From CAZJPD01 sp964547795 (GTDB lineage: Bacteria > Pseudomonadota > Alphaproteobacteria > Rickettsiales > Midichloriaceae), in contig CAZJPD010000019.1 of the NCBI GenBank assembly GCA_964547795.1, positions 1 to 17,614 of the forward strand: 17,614 bases of DNA, read 5' to 3'. Under the pieces are notes generated by a model. The model was not told the DNA's origin, did no database searches, and saw only the letters and a list, made by a program, of their open reading frames with translations. How positions within the stretch are numbered: position 1 is the stretch's first letter; every line of letters starts with the position of its first letter. Below, in pieces: positions 1 through 7,436 of the stretch. A program made the position numbers and the translations under genes.

Positions 1-241
1 TCTATATGAATCATATTCTTGACCATTACTCTTGATTAGAACCCCCTATCCCTGTTCCCTCATTAACAATTATTTCAGTTTTGAACACCTATCCTTCTTT
101 TACAATAGTAACATGTGCGTTCAATGCGTCTTTGAAATACTTTTTTACTGTATCTTTCAAGTGTTTCTTGATATATTCATTCAAGCTTACTCCTATTTTT
201 AAGTGTTTTCCGTAAACTGTTACATCTATAAATTCTACCAC
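1..241 (-). pseudogene. hpf: Ribosome hibernation promoting factor remnant
   Basis: Read on the minus strand from a GTG at 241, the frame begins VEFIDVTVYGKHLKIG and continues to NAHVTIVKEG, which resembles the N-terminal half of HPF/RaiA (known family: binds 30S subunits and inactivates ribosomes in stationary phase). Codon 51 is TAG (89-91). The frame then continues with VFKTEIIVNEGTG, typical of HPF strand 4. Near 25-35 a second stop appears and the homology moves to another frame (NGQEYDSY, as in the HPF segment before the last helix). The gene runs off the window edge. With one stop and one frameshift it is almost certainly inactive. The family assignment rests on motif memory, not a search. 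Confidence 0.72.
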
Positions 242-265
242 TCATTTCTTATGACTTTAATGAAT

Positions 266-496
266 TTAATTTTTGAGATCAACACTTTTTATTACCCTTG
301 ATAGGGAATCAATATAGCACAAAACAGTTAGGCTAAGATATATTAAATCATACCTAGCTAATACCATTAAGATATGGAATGTTATTACAAAAAAGTCTGC
401 TATATATCGTTTATCTACATACTTTAAATAACCTGCTTGCTTCGCTTTTTTCTTACCACATTTCCGTATTCTATCCCTGTAAAAAAGAGTTGTCAT
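266..496 (-). CDS. Small hypothetical protein, one likely membrane segment
   Basis: A 76-residue frame starts with an ATG at 496 and ends 24 bases before the hpf remnant on the same strand. The first 30 residues are basic (RDRIRKCGKKKAKQ). Residues 33-65 are hydrophobic (ADFFVITFHILMVLARY and YLSLTVLCYI) and could form a membrane hairpin. I do not recognise the family. It may be a real small gene, a fragment of a decayed gene, or chance in AT-rich DNA. The string AAAACAGTTAGG inside it (read on the plus strand near 318) recurs just after glmM at 3778, so part of it may be repeat-derived. Confidence 0.3.
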   Translation of the reverse strand: MTTLFYRDRIRKCGKKKAKQAGYLKYVDKRYIADFFVITFHILMVLARYDLIYLSLTVLCYIDSLSRVIKSVDLKN

Positions 497-553
497 GGTA
501 ATGTTTTTTCACTAAAGTTAAACTCACTATAAATTAATTTTTGATATGGCTTC

Positions 554-1330
554 ATGACAAAGAGCATAAGAGAGGTGTTTGTGATAATTTTTGCACCGAT
601 TATACTGATGATGCTAGTCCTGTATTTTTTCAGAGGCGAAAAGGATTTAGAAGTTGGAATAAACCCAGATCATCCACCATTCGAATTTATAAAAGATGAT
701 AACATAGAAGGATTTGATGTAGACCTTATCAAAAGACTTGTTTGTAAGTTGGATAAAAGAGCTAAAATATCAAAAGTAAAGTTTTCAACCTTTGCTCATG
801 TTTTATATTCTGGTCAAGTTGATATGGCAATTAGTGCATTTTCAAAAGATTCAAAAAAAGCTAAGAACATAAAGCTTTTTTCAGTTCCTTATTATACCAC
901 TTCATTTACTGTCATTACAAAAAAAGAAGGAAACGTTAATTCCTTAGAAGACTTACCTGAAAATTCTAAAATAGGAGTTCAAACAGGTAGTATAATGGAG
1001 AAGTTTATTAATAAATTTAATACAGAAAACCAGGCTTCTATTGATGTGGTATCCAATGCTTCTAATGCTGATCTGATTGAAAAATTAAAAATAGGTGAGA
1101 TAGATGGCATGATAGTAGAGAAAGCAGAAGTTTCCAGTCTTATTAAAAATGCACCTGAGTTGGTATATTTTTCTGTACCAGAAAGTACAAAGGGGTATGA
1201 AAGACAAGGGTATGTAATAGGGTTTAGAAAGGATTCTGATCTTGTTGAAAAAATCAATAAAGAAATAGAGGAAATGAAAAGCAGTGGAGAGATGGATTAT
1301 CTATTGAAAAAATGGGGGCTAGCAAATTAA
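554..1330 (+). CDS. Amino-acid-type ABC transporter substrate-binding protein
   Basis: This 258-residue protein has a single N-terminal hydrophobic segment (about residues 8-25, VFVIIFAPIILMMLVLYFF) followed by a complete SBP_bac_3 (type 2 periplasmic binding) domain. Recognisable blocks are LEVGINPDHPPFEFI, IEGFDVDLIKRL, GQVDMAISAFSKDSKKAKNI, FSVPYYTTSF, GVQTGS, and a C-terminal MDYLLKKWGLAN. The family captures polar amino acids in the periplasm for an ABC permease. No permease or ATPase gene lies nearby, so it probably serves a complex encoded elsewhere. There is no lipobox cysteine, so it is either secreted or held by an uncleaved anchor. The usual TPERAK arginine, which contacts the ligand carboxylate in many family members, is replaced by lysines here, so ligand specificity is uncertain. 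Its stop lies 3 bases before ychF, which suggests cotranscription. Confidence 0.85.
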   Translation: MTKSIREVFVIIFAPIILMMLVLYFFRGEKDLEVGINPDHPPFEFIKDDNIEGFDVDLIKRLVCKLDKRAKISKVKFSTFAHVLYSGQVDMAISAFSKDSKKAKNIKLFSVPYYTTSFTVITKKEGNVNSLEDLPENSKIGVQTGSIMEKFINKFNTENQASIDVVSNASNADLIEKLKIGEIDGMIVEKAEVSSLIKNAPELVYFSVPESTKGYERQGYVIGFRKDSDLVEKINKEIEEMKSSGEMDYLLKKWGLAN

Positions 1331-1333
1331 TTA

Positions 1334-2440
1334 ATGAAACTTAGATGTGGTATAGTTGGATTGCCAAATGTAGGAAAGTCAACTTTGTTTAATGCCTTAA
1401 CTAGTAGTTCTCAAGCGAATGCCGAAAATTATCCGTTTTGTACAATTGAGCCAAATATTGGTGTTGTGGCTGTTCCTGATGATAGAATAAATAAGTTGGC
1501 AGAAATTGTGGGTTCTAAAAAAACCATTCTAGCACAAATAGAATTTGTAGATATCGCAGGTCTTGTAAAAGGTGCAAACAAAGGTGAAGGCTTGGGTAAC
1601 AAGTTTTTATCACACATACGAGAGGTTGATGCCATTGTGTATATACTGAGATGTTTTGAAGATGATGATGTTACTCATGTTGAAGGAAAAGTCGATTCAT
1701 TAAGGGATAGTGAGATAATAGAAACAGAGTTGATATTGGCTGATATAGAAAGCTTAAACAAGCAACTTACATATGCTGAAAAAAAGGCAAGGCAAGATAG
1801 GTCTTATGCTGATCAAATAGTTTTGATAAAGGAAATACTTGAGTTACTCAATTCAGGAAAACCAACAAGGCTATTTATGAATGATAATAACGAACAGGAA
1901 ATTAAGACTTTAAATTTACTCACCTCAAAGCCGTTTTTTTATATATGTAATGTAGAAGAAGGGAGTGTCGCAAGTGGTAATAAGTTTACAGGTATTATTG
2001 AATCTAAAGCGACAGAACAGAATACTGTCAGTATTAATATCTCCGCAAAAATAGAGGAAGAAATTGCTAATCTCAGTGAAGAGGATGAGAAAGAAGAATT
2101 TTTGCAAAGCCTAGGACTTCAAGAAAGTGGTTTAAATAGAGCCATTAATGCAGGATACAAAATACTTAATTTAAGCACATATTTTACTGCAGGACCTAAA
2201 GAAGCACGTGCTTGGACTTTTAAAAATGGCATGAATGCACAACAGACAGCTGGTATAATTCATACGGATTTTGAAAAAGGTTTTATATGTGCAGAATGCG
2301 TATCTTATGATGATTATGTTAAATTTAATGGAGAGCAGGGGGCAAAAGAAGTGGGAAAATTACGACAGGAGGGCAAAGATTATATCGTACAAGATGGAGA
2401 TGTAATGCTATTTCGCTTTAATGTTTCTAATCAAAAATAA
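1334..2440 (+). CDS. ychF: Redox-regulated ATPase YchF (Obg-like)
   Basis: The 368-residue product has the full YchF layout. The P-loop GLPNVGKST is at residues 9-17, DIAG (G3) at 73-76 followed by LVKGANKGEGLGNKFL, and the non-canonical NVEE in place of NKxD at 206-209, which in this family goes with ATP rather than GTP preference. A coiled coil lies at about 130-175 and a C-terminal TGS domain includes LSTYFTAGPKEARAWTF and ends DGDVMLFRFNV. YchF is a universally conserved cytosolic P-loop ATPase associated with ribosomes and stress responses. Length matches the family (about 363-366). It is the middle gene of an apparent operon: 3 bases after the binding-protein gene and 4 bases before the chosen glmM start. 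No disruptions were seen. Confidence 0.97.
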   Translation: MKLRCGIVGLPNVGKSTLFNALTSSSQANAENYPFCTIEPNIGVVAVPDDRINKLAEIVGSKKTILAQIEFVDIAGLVKGANKGEGLGNKFLSHIREVDAIVYILRCFEDDDVTHVEGKVDSLRDSEIIETELILADIESLNKQLTYAEKKARQDRSYADQIVLIKEILELLNSGKPTRLFMNDNNEQEIKTLNLLTSKPFFYICNVEEGSVASGNKFTGIIESKATEQNTVSINISAKIEEEIANLSEEDEKEEFLQSLGLQESGLNRAINAGYKILNLSTYFTAGPKEARAWTFKNGMNAQQTAGIIHTDFEKGFICAECVSYDDYVKFNGEQGAKEVGKLRQEGKDYIVQDGDVMLFRFNVSNQK

Positions 2441-2444
2441 GCTG

Positions 2445-3779
2445 ATGGAAGAATCAATTTTTGGAACTGATGGGATTAGAGGGTTAGTAAATCACTACCC
2501 TATAACTGCAGAAATCGCTCTTAAAATTGGCATTGCAATAGGTGTGTACGTAGGAGCAAATAAATCCATAAAAAGAGTTGTCATAGCTAAGGACACAAGG
2601 CTTTCAGGATATATGATAGAGCCTGCCTTAACATCAGGTTTAATATCAACAGGTGTTGATGTAATATTAGTTGGTCCGATGCCAACTCCTTCCGTGCCAA
2701 TGCTGATTAAGTCATTAAGAGCTGATTTTGGAATTATGATTACTGCATCGCATAATCCATATCATGATAATGGTGTTAAATTATTTAATAAAAAAGGATG
2801 TAAGCTTAATAAGAATGCTAGCAAAGAAATAGAAAGCCTTATTTTTACTAATAACTTACAAGAAAAGCTTGCAGAGCCATCGAAATTGGGAAAAGCAAAG
2901 AGACTAGAAGATGCTCCTGGCAGGTATATTGAACATGTTAAAACATCATTTTCCAAAAAACTCACTTTATCAGATTTAAAAATAGTGATTGATTGTGCAA
3001 ACGGCAGTGCTTATAAGCTAGCCCCTACTATATTATGGGAGTTAGGAGCAGAAGTCATCACATTAGGATGTGAACCCAATGGATTTAATATCAATGAAAA
3101 TTGTGGTTCTATTCATCCAGAAAATCTTTGTAAGAAGGTACGGGAAGAAAAGGCAGATATTGGTATTGCACTTGATGGCGATGCAGATAGGGTAGTGATA
3201 TGCGATGAAAATGGCAAAGTTATCAATGGTAATCATATAATAGGTATGATTGCACAGCACTTGAAAGAAAATCATAAATTAAGAGGTGACGCAATTGTAG
3301 TTACAAAAGTATCAAATAGTGCATTAGAGGAATATTTAAGTAATATAGGTATTAAAACTATCTATACTGATGTAGGTGATGTCAAAGTATATGAACAAGT
3401 CAAGCAGAATCACCTTAATTTTGGTGGGGAGGAGTCTGGGCATATTATCTTTGCCGATTATTCCAATACTGGTGATGGTATTGTTTCTACGCTTCAGGTA
3501 CTTGAAATACTGGTTGAAAGTAAAAAGAAATTGAGTGAGCTTGCAGGCATATTTACTTTAAATCCTCAGGTAAAAACTAATATTGCATTTAAAACCCAAA
3601 ATCCCTTGAAAGACCAAACAGTTAATAACAACATCACAAATATAATAAAACAAAATTCTGATTTAAAAATTGTGATAAGAAAATCTGGTACTGAGAACTT
3701 AATTAGAGTGTCGGTTGAGGGTAAGGAAAAAGTTAAGATTAATCAAGTGCTTCAACAAATAACAGAAGCCATAGCATAA
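2445..3779 (+). CDS. glmM: Phosphoglucosamine mutase
   Basis: GlmM converts glucosamine-6-phosphate to glucosamine-1-phosphate for UDP-GlcNAc, and hence peptidoglycan and lipid A, in the cytosol. From the chosen start the protein has 444 residues, close to the family norm. FGTDGIRG is near the N-terminus, the phosphoserine loop MITASHNPYHDNG has Ser at 102, the metal loop DGDADR is at 244-249, the sugar loop GGEESGH at 327-333 and the phosphate loop RKSGTEN at 412-418. I chose the ATG at 2445 because the family normally starts a few residues before FGTDGIRG. An in-frame ATG at 2421 would overlap ychF by 20 bases and add eight atypical residues. One oddity is that the usual GDRYV near residue 311 reads GDVKV. 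It is the last gene of the run with ychF. Confidence 0.96.
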   Translation: MEESIFGTDGIRGLVNHYPITAEIALKIGIAIGVYVGANKSIKRVVIAKDTRLSGYMIEPALTSGLISTGVDVILVGPMPTPSVPMLIKSLRADFGIMITASHNPYHDNGVKLFNKKGCKLNKNASKEIESLIFTNNLQEKLAEPSKLGKAKRLEDAPGRYIEHVKTSFSKKLTLSDLKIVIDCANGSAYKLAPTILWELGAEVITLGCEPNGFNINENCGSIHPENLCKKVREEKADIGIALDGDADRVVICDENGKVINGNHIIGMIAQHLKENHKLRGDAIVVTKVSNSALEEYLSNIGIKTIYTDVGDVKVYEQVKQNHLNFGGEESGHIIFADYSNTGDGIVSTLQVLEILVESKKKLSELAGIFTLNPQVKTNIAFKTQNPLKDQTVNNNITNIIKQNSDLKIVIRKSGTENLIRVSVEGKEKVKINQVLQQITEAIA

Positions 3780-4023
3780 AACAGTTAGGTCGAAACATTA
3801 TTATGGATTATTACTGTTTTGTCACCATAAGCAATATATAGCACTATCTTTGTCATTGCGAACCTATGCCTATATTCTTTACTTCATCCAATATTCATTG
3901 TCCTAAAATCACACTCATCGGAATTGCACCCCTATATGCAAAATATTTTTCTCATCTGTACTTCCTGACCTATAAAAAACAAGTACTGTAAAAAATATAA
4001 GGTTAAACAATTTTGCCCAGTAC
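3780..4023 (+). other. Gap with decayed repeat pieces, no gene seen
   Basis: No convincing reading frame was found. An 8-base inverted repeat (AAAACAGT 3778-3785, ACTGTTTT 3813-3820, 27-base loop, T-rich end) could be a weak terminator for glmM. TATAGCACTATC at 3837-3848 resembles the terminal inverted repeat of the elements at 5264 and 6024, and GTCATTGCGAAC at 3852-3863 is a decayed half of the dispersed hairpin unit. No clear promoter for the following portal gene was recognised. Confidence 0.5.
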
Positions 4024-5263
4024 ATGAAAATTTTTAAGAGTATCAAATCTCTGATTGGAATGGAAAAACATGTAGATGAAAAAAATCTGAATTTTTCGCA
4101 AAATTATATAAATAATGCCTTTTCATTGAATTCTTATTTTTATACAGTAGGAAAACCTGTATGGATGGCAAGGAATTACAATCAATTTGCTAATGAAGCA
4201 TATATAAAAAATGTGGTTGCATATAGATCAATGAACATGATTGCACAAGCTGCAAGTAGTATACCATTAAAATTATTTAAAAATGATGAACATCCCATTG
4301 ATGGGCATCCAATTTTACAGCTTTTATCCGAACCAAATCCGTATCAAAATAAAAGTGAATTTTTAGAATCAGTTTATTTATATAGACAAATCAGTGGTAA
4401 TGCTTATATTTTAACAGCCTCAAATTTAGGCAAGTTGCCAAAGGAAATCTACAGTTTAAGACCAGATAGAGTGAAGGTTATTGCTGGTGAAAATTTCTTG
4501 CCCTCAGGATATCAATATCAGGTGGAGAAAAAAGAACAGATTTACTCCGTTGATCAAATAAGTGGTGTTTCTAGGATTTTGCATATTAAGAATGCTAGCC
4601 CTATTTCTGATTGGTATGGTTTATCTGCTGTGGAAGCTGCTGCATATAGTATTGATCAGCACAACAACGCAGCTGCTTGGAATCAAGCATTGTTGCAAAA
4701 TGGTGCTAGACCAAGCGGAGCTATAGTTGTTAAGGGGGGCAGAAGGGCAACCATCTGAGCTTTCAGATGAACAATATAGCAGGTTGAGGGAAATGGTGAG
4801 TGAAAATTTTACTGGATCAGTTAATGCTGGAAAACCGATGATTTTAGAGGGTGGTTTAGATTGGAAGGAAATCAGTTTATCACCAAAAGATATGGATTTT
4901 ATTGAAGGGAAAAATAGTGCTGCCCGTGATATTGCCCTTGCCTTTGGTGTCCCACCGCAACTTCTTGGTATTCCAGGGGATAATACATATAGTAATTTAG
5001 TAGAAGCTCGAACTGCATTATGGGAACAAACTATTATTCCTCTTGCAGAGAATACTATTGATCACATCAGTAAGTGGCTTGCAAAATTATGCGGAGAAAA
5101 TTATACGTTGAAACTTGATAAAGATAATATTCCAGCTATTGCAAGCAAGCGTGAAACAATTTAGGAACGGCTTGAAAAAGTTAGTTTTATAACAATAAAT
5201 GAAAAAAGAAAACAGGTTGGATTAGCTGCAGTTAAAGGGGGAGATAATATATGTGCTGAATAA
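4024..5263 (+). pseudogene. HK97/GTA-like portal protein, frameshift and stop
   Basis: Portal proteins form the dodecameric DNA channel at one capsid vertex. Restored, the gene would encode about 412 residues with typical HK97/GTA-type blocks: VAYRSMNMIAQAASSIPLKL, HPILQLLSEPNP, ISGNAYI, YGLSAVEAAAYSIDQHN, QNGARPSGAIVVKG, then FGVPPQLLGIPGDNTYSN and EARTALWEQTIIPLAE. The first frame ends at 4758 because of one extra G in a G6 run (4734-4739). Removing it joins VVKG to AEGQPSELSDEQ. A TAG at 5162-5164 stands where relatives usually have Trp (ETI-stop-ERLEK), and the frame continues with FITINEKRKQVGL to a TAA at 5261-5263. Both lesions look recent because the surrounding protein is well kept. 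It is the first gene of the scattered GTA-like head module. An element with terminal inverted repeats begins immediately after it. Confidence 0.9.
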
Positions 5264-5447
5264 CATAGCTTATCCCACTAAGGTTACGACATCCAGTTCG
5301 TCATTGCGAGCATACGGGGTATGCGTGGCAATCTCTGGATCACCACGATCGCTGTTGCGATCTCGTGATGACGAAAATTGACGGTTGTCTCTCCTGATGA
5401 CAAAATAGAAAAGTTATTATGTCTATACCTTAATGGTACACGCTATA
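5264..5447. repeat. MITE-like element, copy 1
   Basis: About 184 bp bounded by imperfect terminal inverted repeats. The left end (5264-5292) begins CATAGCTTATCCCAC and includes TAAGGTT and GACAT. The right end (5421-5447, reverse complement) begins TATAGCGTGTACCAT with TAAGGT and GACAT. By hand I count about 21 of 29 matching positions. Between the ends lie two hairpin units in opposite orientation (5299-5334 and 5337-5373). It starts directly at the portal stop codon. No target duplication was obvious. Confidence 0.6.
5299..5373. repeat. Hairpin repeat pair, class ATTGC plus class ATCAC
   Basis: Unit one (5299-5334) runs CGTCATTGCGAG, inner stem GCATAC/GTATGC, then GTGGCAATCT. Unit two (5337-5373) is inverted: GGATCACCACG, inner stem GATCGC/GCGATC around a four-base loop, then CTCGTGATGACG. 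The outer arms pair as ATTGC/GCAAT in the first and ATCAC/GTGAT in the second. Confidence 0.85.
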
Positions 5448-5489
5448 CCAAGTATATCAAATACCAAAAATAAGTTATAGGTTTAGATT

Positions 5490-5925
5490 TTAATGCTTTA
5501 TAAAAATTGCAACAGCAAGTGCAATAAAAAGACCAATTATCCATCTAAGAGTTTCATGCTTGCTTTTAACAATCTCTGCAGAAAGTTGTGTAGAAAGCGT
5601 TGCAAACCCTGTTTCCTGCTCTTGCCTTAATACACTAATCTCAGCCTTAAATTCTTTCCTTAATGCTTTAATTTTTTGTTTAATAAGAGCGATCTCAGTC
5701 TCAATTTTATTAAATCTTTCAGAGACTTCTTGCTTATATTCACTAAATTCCTCCCTAAATTTAAAGAATTCTTCTTTAAAATTAAAAAAACTCTTCCTTA
5801 GTAACAAGTTTAGAAAAGTCATAATCACGACCTAGTGCAATAGAGGTAACAACTTCCTCAGCAACCCTATCCTGAAGTCCTACAGCAATAAGTCTTTTAA
5901 CAGCTGCATGAGTATCAAAGTTCAT
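5490..5925 (-). pseudogene. DUF1640-type coiled-coil membrane protein, frameshifted
   Basis: Minus-strand reading from the ATG at 5925 gives MNFDTHAAVKRLIAVGLQ, VAEEVVTSIA and GRDYDFSKLVTKEEFF, matching the N-terminus I know for DUF1640 (CCDC90-like) proteins. It then stops at TAA. One extra T in a T7 run (5784-5790 on the plus strand) breaks the frame. After it the protein continues NFKEEFFKFREEFSEYKQE, a long heptad-like coiled coil (roughly 95 residues), and a C-terminal membrane segment (RWIIGLFIALAVAIFI). Restored length is about 144 residues. An in-frame ATG at 5943 is an alternative start. Function is unknown; members are tail-anchored coiled coils common near phage-like genes. It lies between portal and protease, antisense to both, where GTA clusters often carry a small gene. 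The two MITE-like copies flank it. Confidence 0.8.
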
Positions 5926-6023
5926 AAAATGCTCAACTCTCATAAATATAATGCAAATCTAACCACCTAACTATTTTTAAAAGGAATAAATAAAAAAGTC
6001 AAGTACCATCGCCAATTATGTGC

Positions 6024-6237
6024 TATGGTATATACCACTAAGATTCAAACAAAAATTCTATGAGTTCTCGTCATCACGAGGTCGCAACAGCGACCGTGGT
6101 GATCCAGGGATTGCCACACTCACTCTATGAGTTCGCAATGACAGGGCAGGAGGGTGAATTGCCACGCCTACTGTTGTAGGCTCGTAATGACGATAATATA
6201 TTGATAATATGTCAAAACTTTTGTGGGATATGCTATA
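6024..6237. repeat. MITE-like element, copy 2
   Basis: About 214 bp with terminal inverted repeats related to those of the element at 5264. The left end (6024-6052) begins TATGGTATATACCAC with TAAG. The right end (6209-6237, reverse complement) begins TATAGCATATCCCAC followed by AAAAG and GACAT. The right end matches the copy-1 left end at about 22 of 29 positions by hand. Inside are three hairpin units (6069-6192). No gene is present in 5944-6303 apart from this element. Confidence 0.6.
6069..6192. repeat. Three hairpin repeat units
   Basis: 6069-6105 is class ATCAC with inner stem GGTCGC/GCGACC. 6108-6142 is an inverted class ATTGC unit with inner stem ACTCA/TGAGT. 6156-6192 is another inverted class ATTGC unit, with inner stem GCCTAC/GTAGGC and one outer-arm mismatch (CTCGTAATGACG). 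Confidence 0.85.
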
Positions 6238-6303
6238 GGAATCTGTAACAGTGATTAGCAACAACAAAAAAGTAACAAAATAACATTTTAGAGGTCTAAA
6301 ATC

Positions 6304-6849
6304 ATGCTTACAAAAGTTATAGAAGATAATAGCTCAAATTGCACTAAATTTGAGGATACTGGATTTTTCCAGGGATATGCCAGTGTGTTTAACATGGTGG
6401 ATTATGCTGGAGATGTGATTTTGCCAGGTGCATTTTCATGGAGGAGTTGCAAAAATATAAAACTGTTATGGCAACATAAGCATAAAACACCAATTGGCAT
6501 GGTTGATAATATGTATGAGAACGAGAAGGGGCTATTTGTAGATGGAAGGATTTTTCTTGCACTTAAAAAGGGTAGGGAGGCACATATCCTAATCCAAAAC
6601 CAAGTTACAGACCACCTTAGCATTGGCTATGAAGCTGTGGATTGGTATTACAAGGGTAATATTAGGTATATTACTAAGCTAAATCTTTGGGAGATTAGCG
6701 TAGTTACTTTTCCAGCAAATAAATTAGCCGAAATTACGAATGTGAAGGAATTACAGCAACTAGATGCAAAGCTGAGCAAAGCTATTAATGTATTGCAAAT
6801 GGTGGGTGATAGTGGACTCGAACCACTGACCCCTACGATGTCAACGTAG
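6304..6849 (+). CDS. HK97/GTA-like prohead protease
   Basis: This is a peptidase S78/U35 type protease that trims capsid scaffold during head maturation. The 181-residue frame contains FFQGYASVFNMVDYAGDVI, LPGAFSW, the catalytic His in LLWQHKHKTPIGMV (His58), the catalytic Ser in DHLSIGYEAV (Ser106), and the domain-closing LNLWEISVVTFPANKLAEI. A ribosome site AGAGGT precedes the ATG by about 9 bases. The last 16 residues (VGDSGLEPLTPTMST after Met166) are simply the antisense of tRNA-Val, so the original C-terminus has been lost or replaced. The conserved domain itself looks whole. It is second in the GTA-like order, after the portal and before the capsid at 7890. A helical tail of about 25 residues follows the conserved core. 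Confidence 0.9.
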   Translation: MLTKVIEDNSSNCTKFEDTGFFQGYASVFNMVDYAGDVILPGAFSWRSCKNIKLLWQHKHKTPIGMVDNMYENEKGLFVDGRIFLALKKGREAHILIQNQVTDHLSIGYEAVDWYYKGNIRYITKLNLWEISVVTFPANKLAEITNVKELQQLDAKLSKAINVLQMVGDSGLEPLTPTMST

Positions 6850-6876
6850 TACTCTAACCAACTGAGCTAATCACCC
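6800..6876 (-). tRNA. tRNA-Val (GAC anticodon)
   Basis: Minus strand: acceptor GGGTGAT/ATCACCC, D arm GCTC/GAGT, anticodon stem CTACG/CGTAG with loop TTGACAT (GAC), T arm AGTGG TTCGAGT CCACT, discriminator A and an encoded CCA (6802-6800). All four stems form. Its 3' end overlaps the tail of the protease reading frame on the other strand. It lies between protease and capsid, genes that are adjacent in intact GTA clusters. Confidence 0.96.
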
Positions 6877-7008
6877 ATAGGAAGGCTTATTGTGTATATA
6901 TAGCATATACTGTATTAATATGTAGTATAATTTGTCATTACGGGCTTTTACAATGATAGCAACCACCATTCTTGACCACTATCATTACGAGCTTACATTT
7001 CATCCTAC
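6877..7008. other. Gap with decayed hairpin halves
   Basis: TATAGCATAT at 6899-6908 matches the MITE terminal repeat. GTCATTACGGGC (6934-6945) and TCATTACGAGCTT (6982-6994) are damaged hairpin arms. No gene or clear promoter for tRNA-Val was recognised. Confidence 0.5.
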
Positions 7009-7044
7009 CGTCATTGCGAGCATGCGGAGCATGCGTGGCAATCC
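7009..7044 (+). repeat. Hairpin unit, class ATTGC
   Basis: Arms CGTCATTGC and GCAATCC with inner stem GCATGC on both sides of a three-base loop; it forms the distal end of GIY-YIG element A. Confidence 0.85.
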
Positions 7045-7046
7045 AG

Positions 7047-7349
7047 TTAAATGATATCTTCATACAGGTCTCTCCATTCTGAGTTTATACTTTCAATTAA
7101 CTTTAGTTTCTCTTTCCTAGAACCAGCTTTAATTTGCTTTTCTCTTGCAATAGCAGATTGCATAGTATTGTGAATTTCATAATAAACAAGAAAGTTACAA
7201 TTATACCTTCTGGTAAACCCACTTATTAGTTTGTTTTTATGTTCATAAACTCTTTTTATTAGATTTGAAGTAATTCCAGTGTATATTATTCCATTTCTTT
7301 GATTTGCCATTATGTAGATTGTAGGACATTTTATGTTTTTTTCTTTCAT
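7047..7349 (-). CDS. GIY-YIG nuclease family protein, copy A
   Basis: A small single-domain GIY-YIG endonuclease of the UPF0213/YhbQ-like group, 100 residues from the ATG at 7349. Motifs are TIYIMANQRNGIIYTG (the GIY and YIG equivalents), SNLIKRVYEHK with the catalytic Arg, FLVYYEI, and AIAREKQIKAGSR, where the Glu of REKQIK is the likely metal ligand. The family cuts DNA or branched structures. The frame remains open upstream to 7496, through hairpin sequence and into the toxin start, so a longer chimera could be made. I prefer the ATG at 7349 because the copy at 13575 begins at the equivalent place and the upstream residues are translated repeat. By hand it is identical to that copy at about 65 of 90 positions. 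Its substrate is unknown; association with hairpins suggests cruciform or repeat DNA (inference). Confidence 0.88.
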   Translation of the reverse strand: MKEKNIKCPTIYIMANQRNGIIYTGITSNLIKRVYEHKNKLISGFTRRYNCNFLVYYEIHNTMQSAIAREKQIKAGSRKEKLKLIESINSEWRDLYEDII

Positions 7350-7354
7350 TTCCT

Positions 7355-7381
7355 GGATTGCCACGCATGCTCGCAATGACG
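7355..7381 (-). repeat. Short hairpin unit, class ATTGC
   Basis: On the minus strand it reads CGTCATTGCGAGC, ATG, CGTGGCAATCC. It is the 7009 unit lacking 9 bases of loop and one inner arm. Further damaged halves with CTCGCAACGAC and CTCGCAATAAC follow at about 7397-7436. Confidence 0.75.
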
Positions 7382-7436
7382 AAGGTAAGGAAGTACATAC
7401 TCGCAACGACAAAGTGCAAGCACTATCTCGCAATAA

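Larger units (their letters stand above)
7009..7381. mobile_element. GIY-YIG element A with inverted hairpin ends
   Basis: A class ATTGC unit at 7009-7044 (CGTCATTGCGAGC, stem GCATGC/GCATGC, GTGGCAATCC) and an inverted unit at 7355-7381 (GGATTGCCACGC, ATG, CTCGCAATGACG) enclose a GIY-YIG nuclease gene on the minus strand. The left unit begins 2 bases after the nuclease stop codon; the right unit ends 5 bases before its ATG. The same arrangement recurs at 13513-13899. The element lies within a Txe/YoeB-type toxin gene (start at 7496). That this is a discrete mobile unit is an inference from the two copies and the disrupted host gene. Confidence 0.6.

Noticed and set aside
4734..4739. Programmed frameshift in the portal gene
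   Set aside because: No stop-adjacent slippery heptamer or downstream structure is evident, and a nonsense codon lies further on; decay is simpler.
4727..5164. Separate second portal-like gene
   Set aside because: It is the continuation of the 4024 gene after an extra G; homology joins without gap when the base is removed.
5560..5835. Plus-strand 91-residue protein
   Set aside because: It is the antisense of the DUF1640 coding region, whose minus-strand translation matches a known family.
6058..6267. Minus-strand 69-residue protein
   Set aside because: Most of it is translated hairpin repeat (residues such as HPPALSLRTH and SLLRPRDDE), without independent coding signs.
6800..6876. Phage attachment site in the tRNA-Val 3' end
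   Set aside because: Head genes lie on both sides of the tRNA, no integrase is present, and I found no second copy of the tRNA 3' end in the window.
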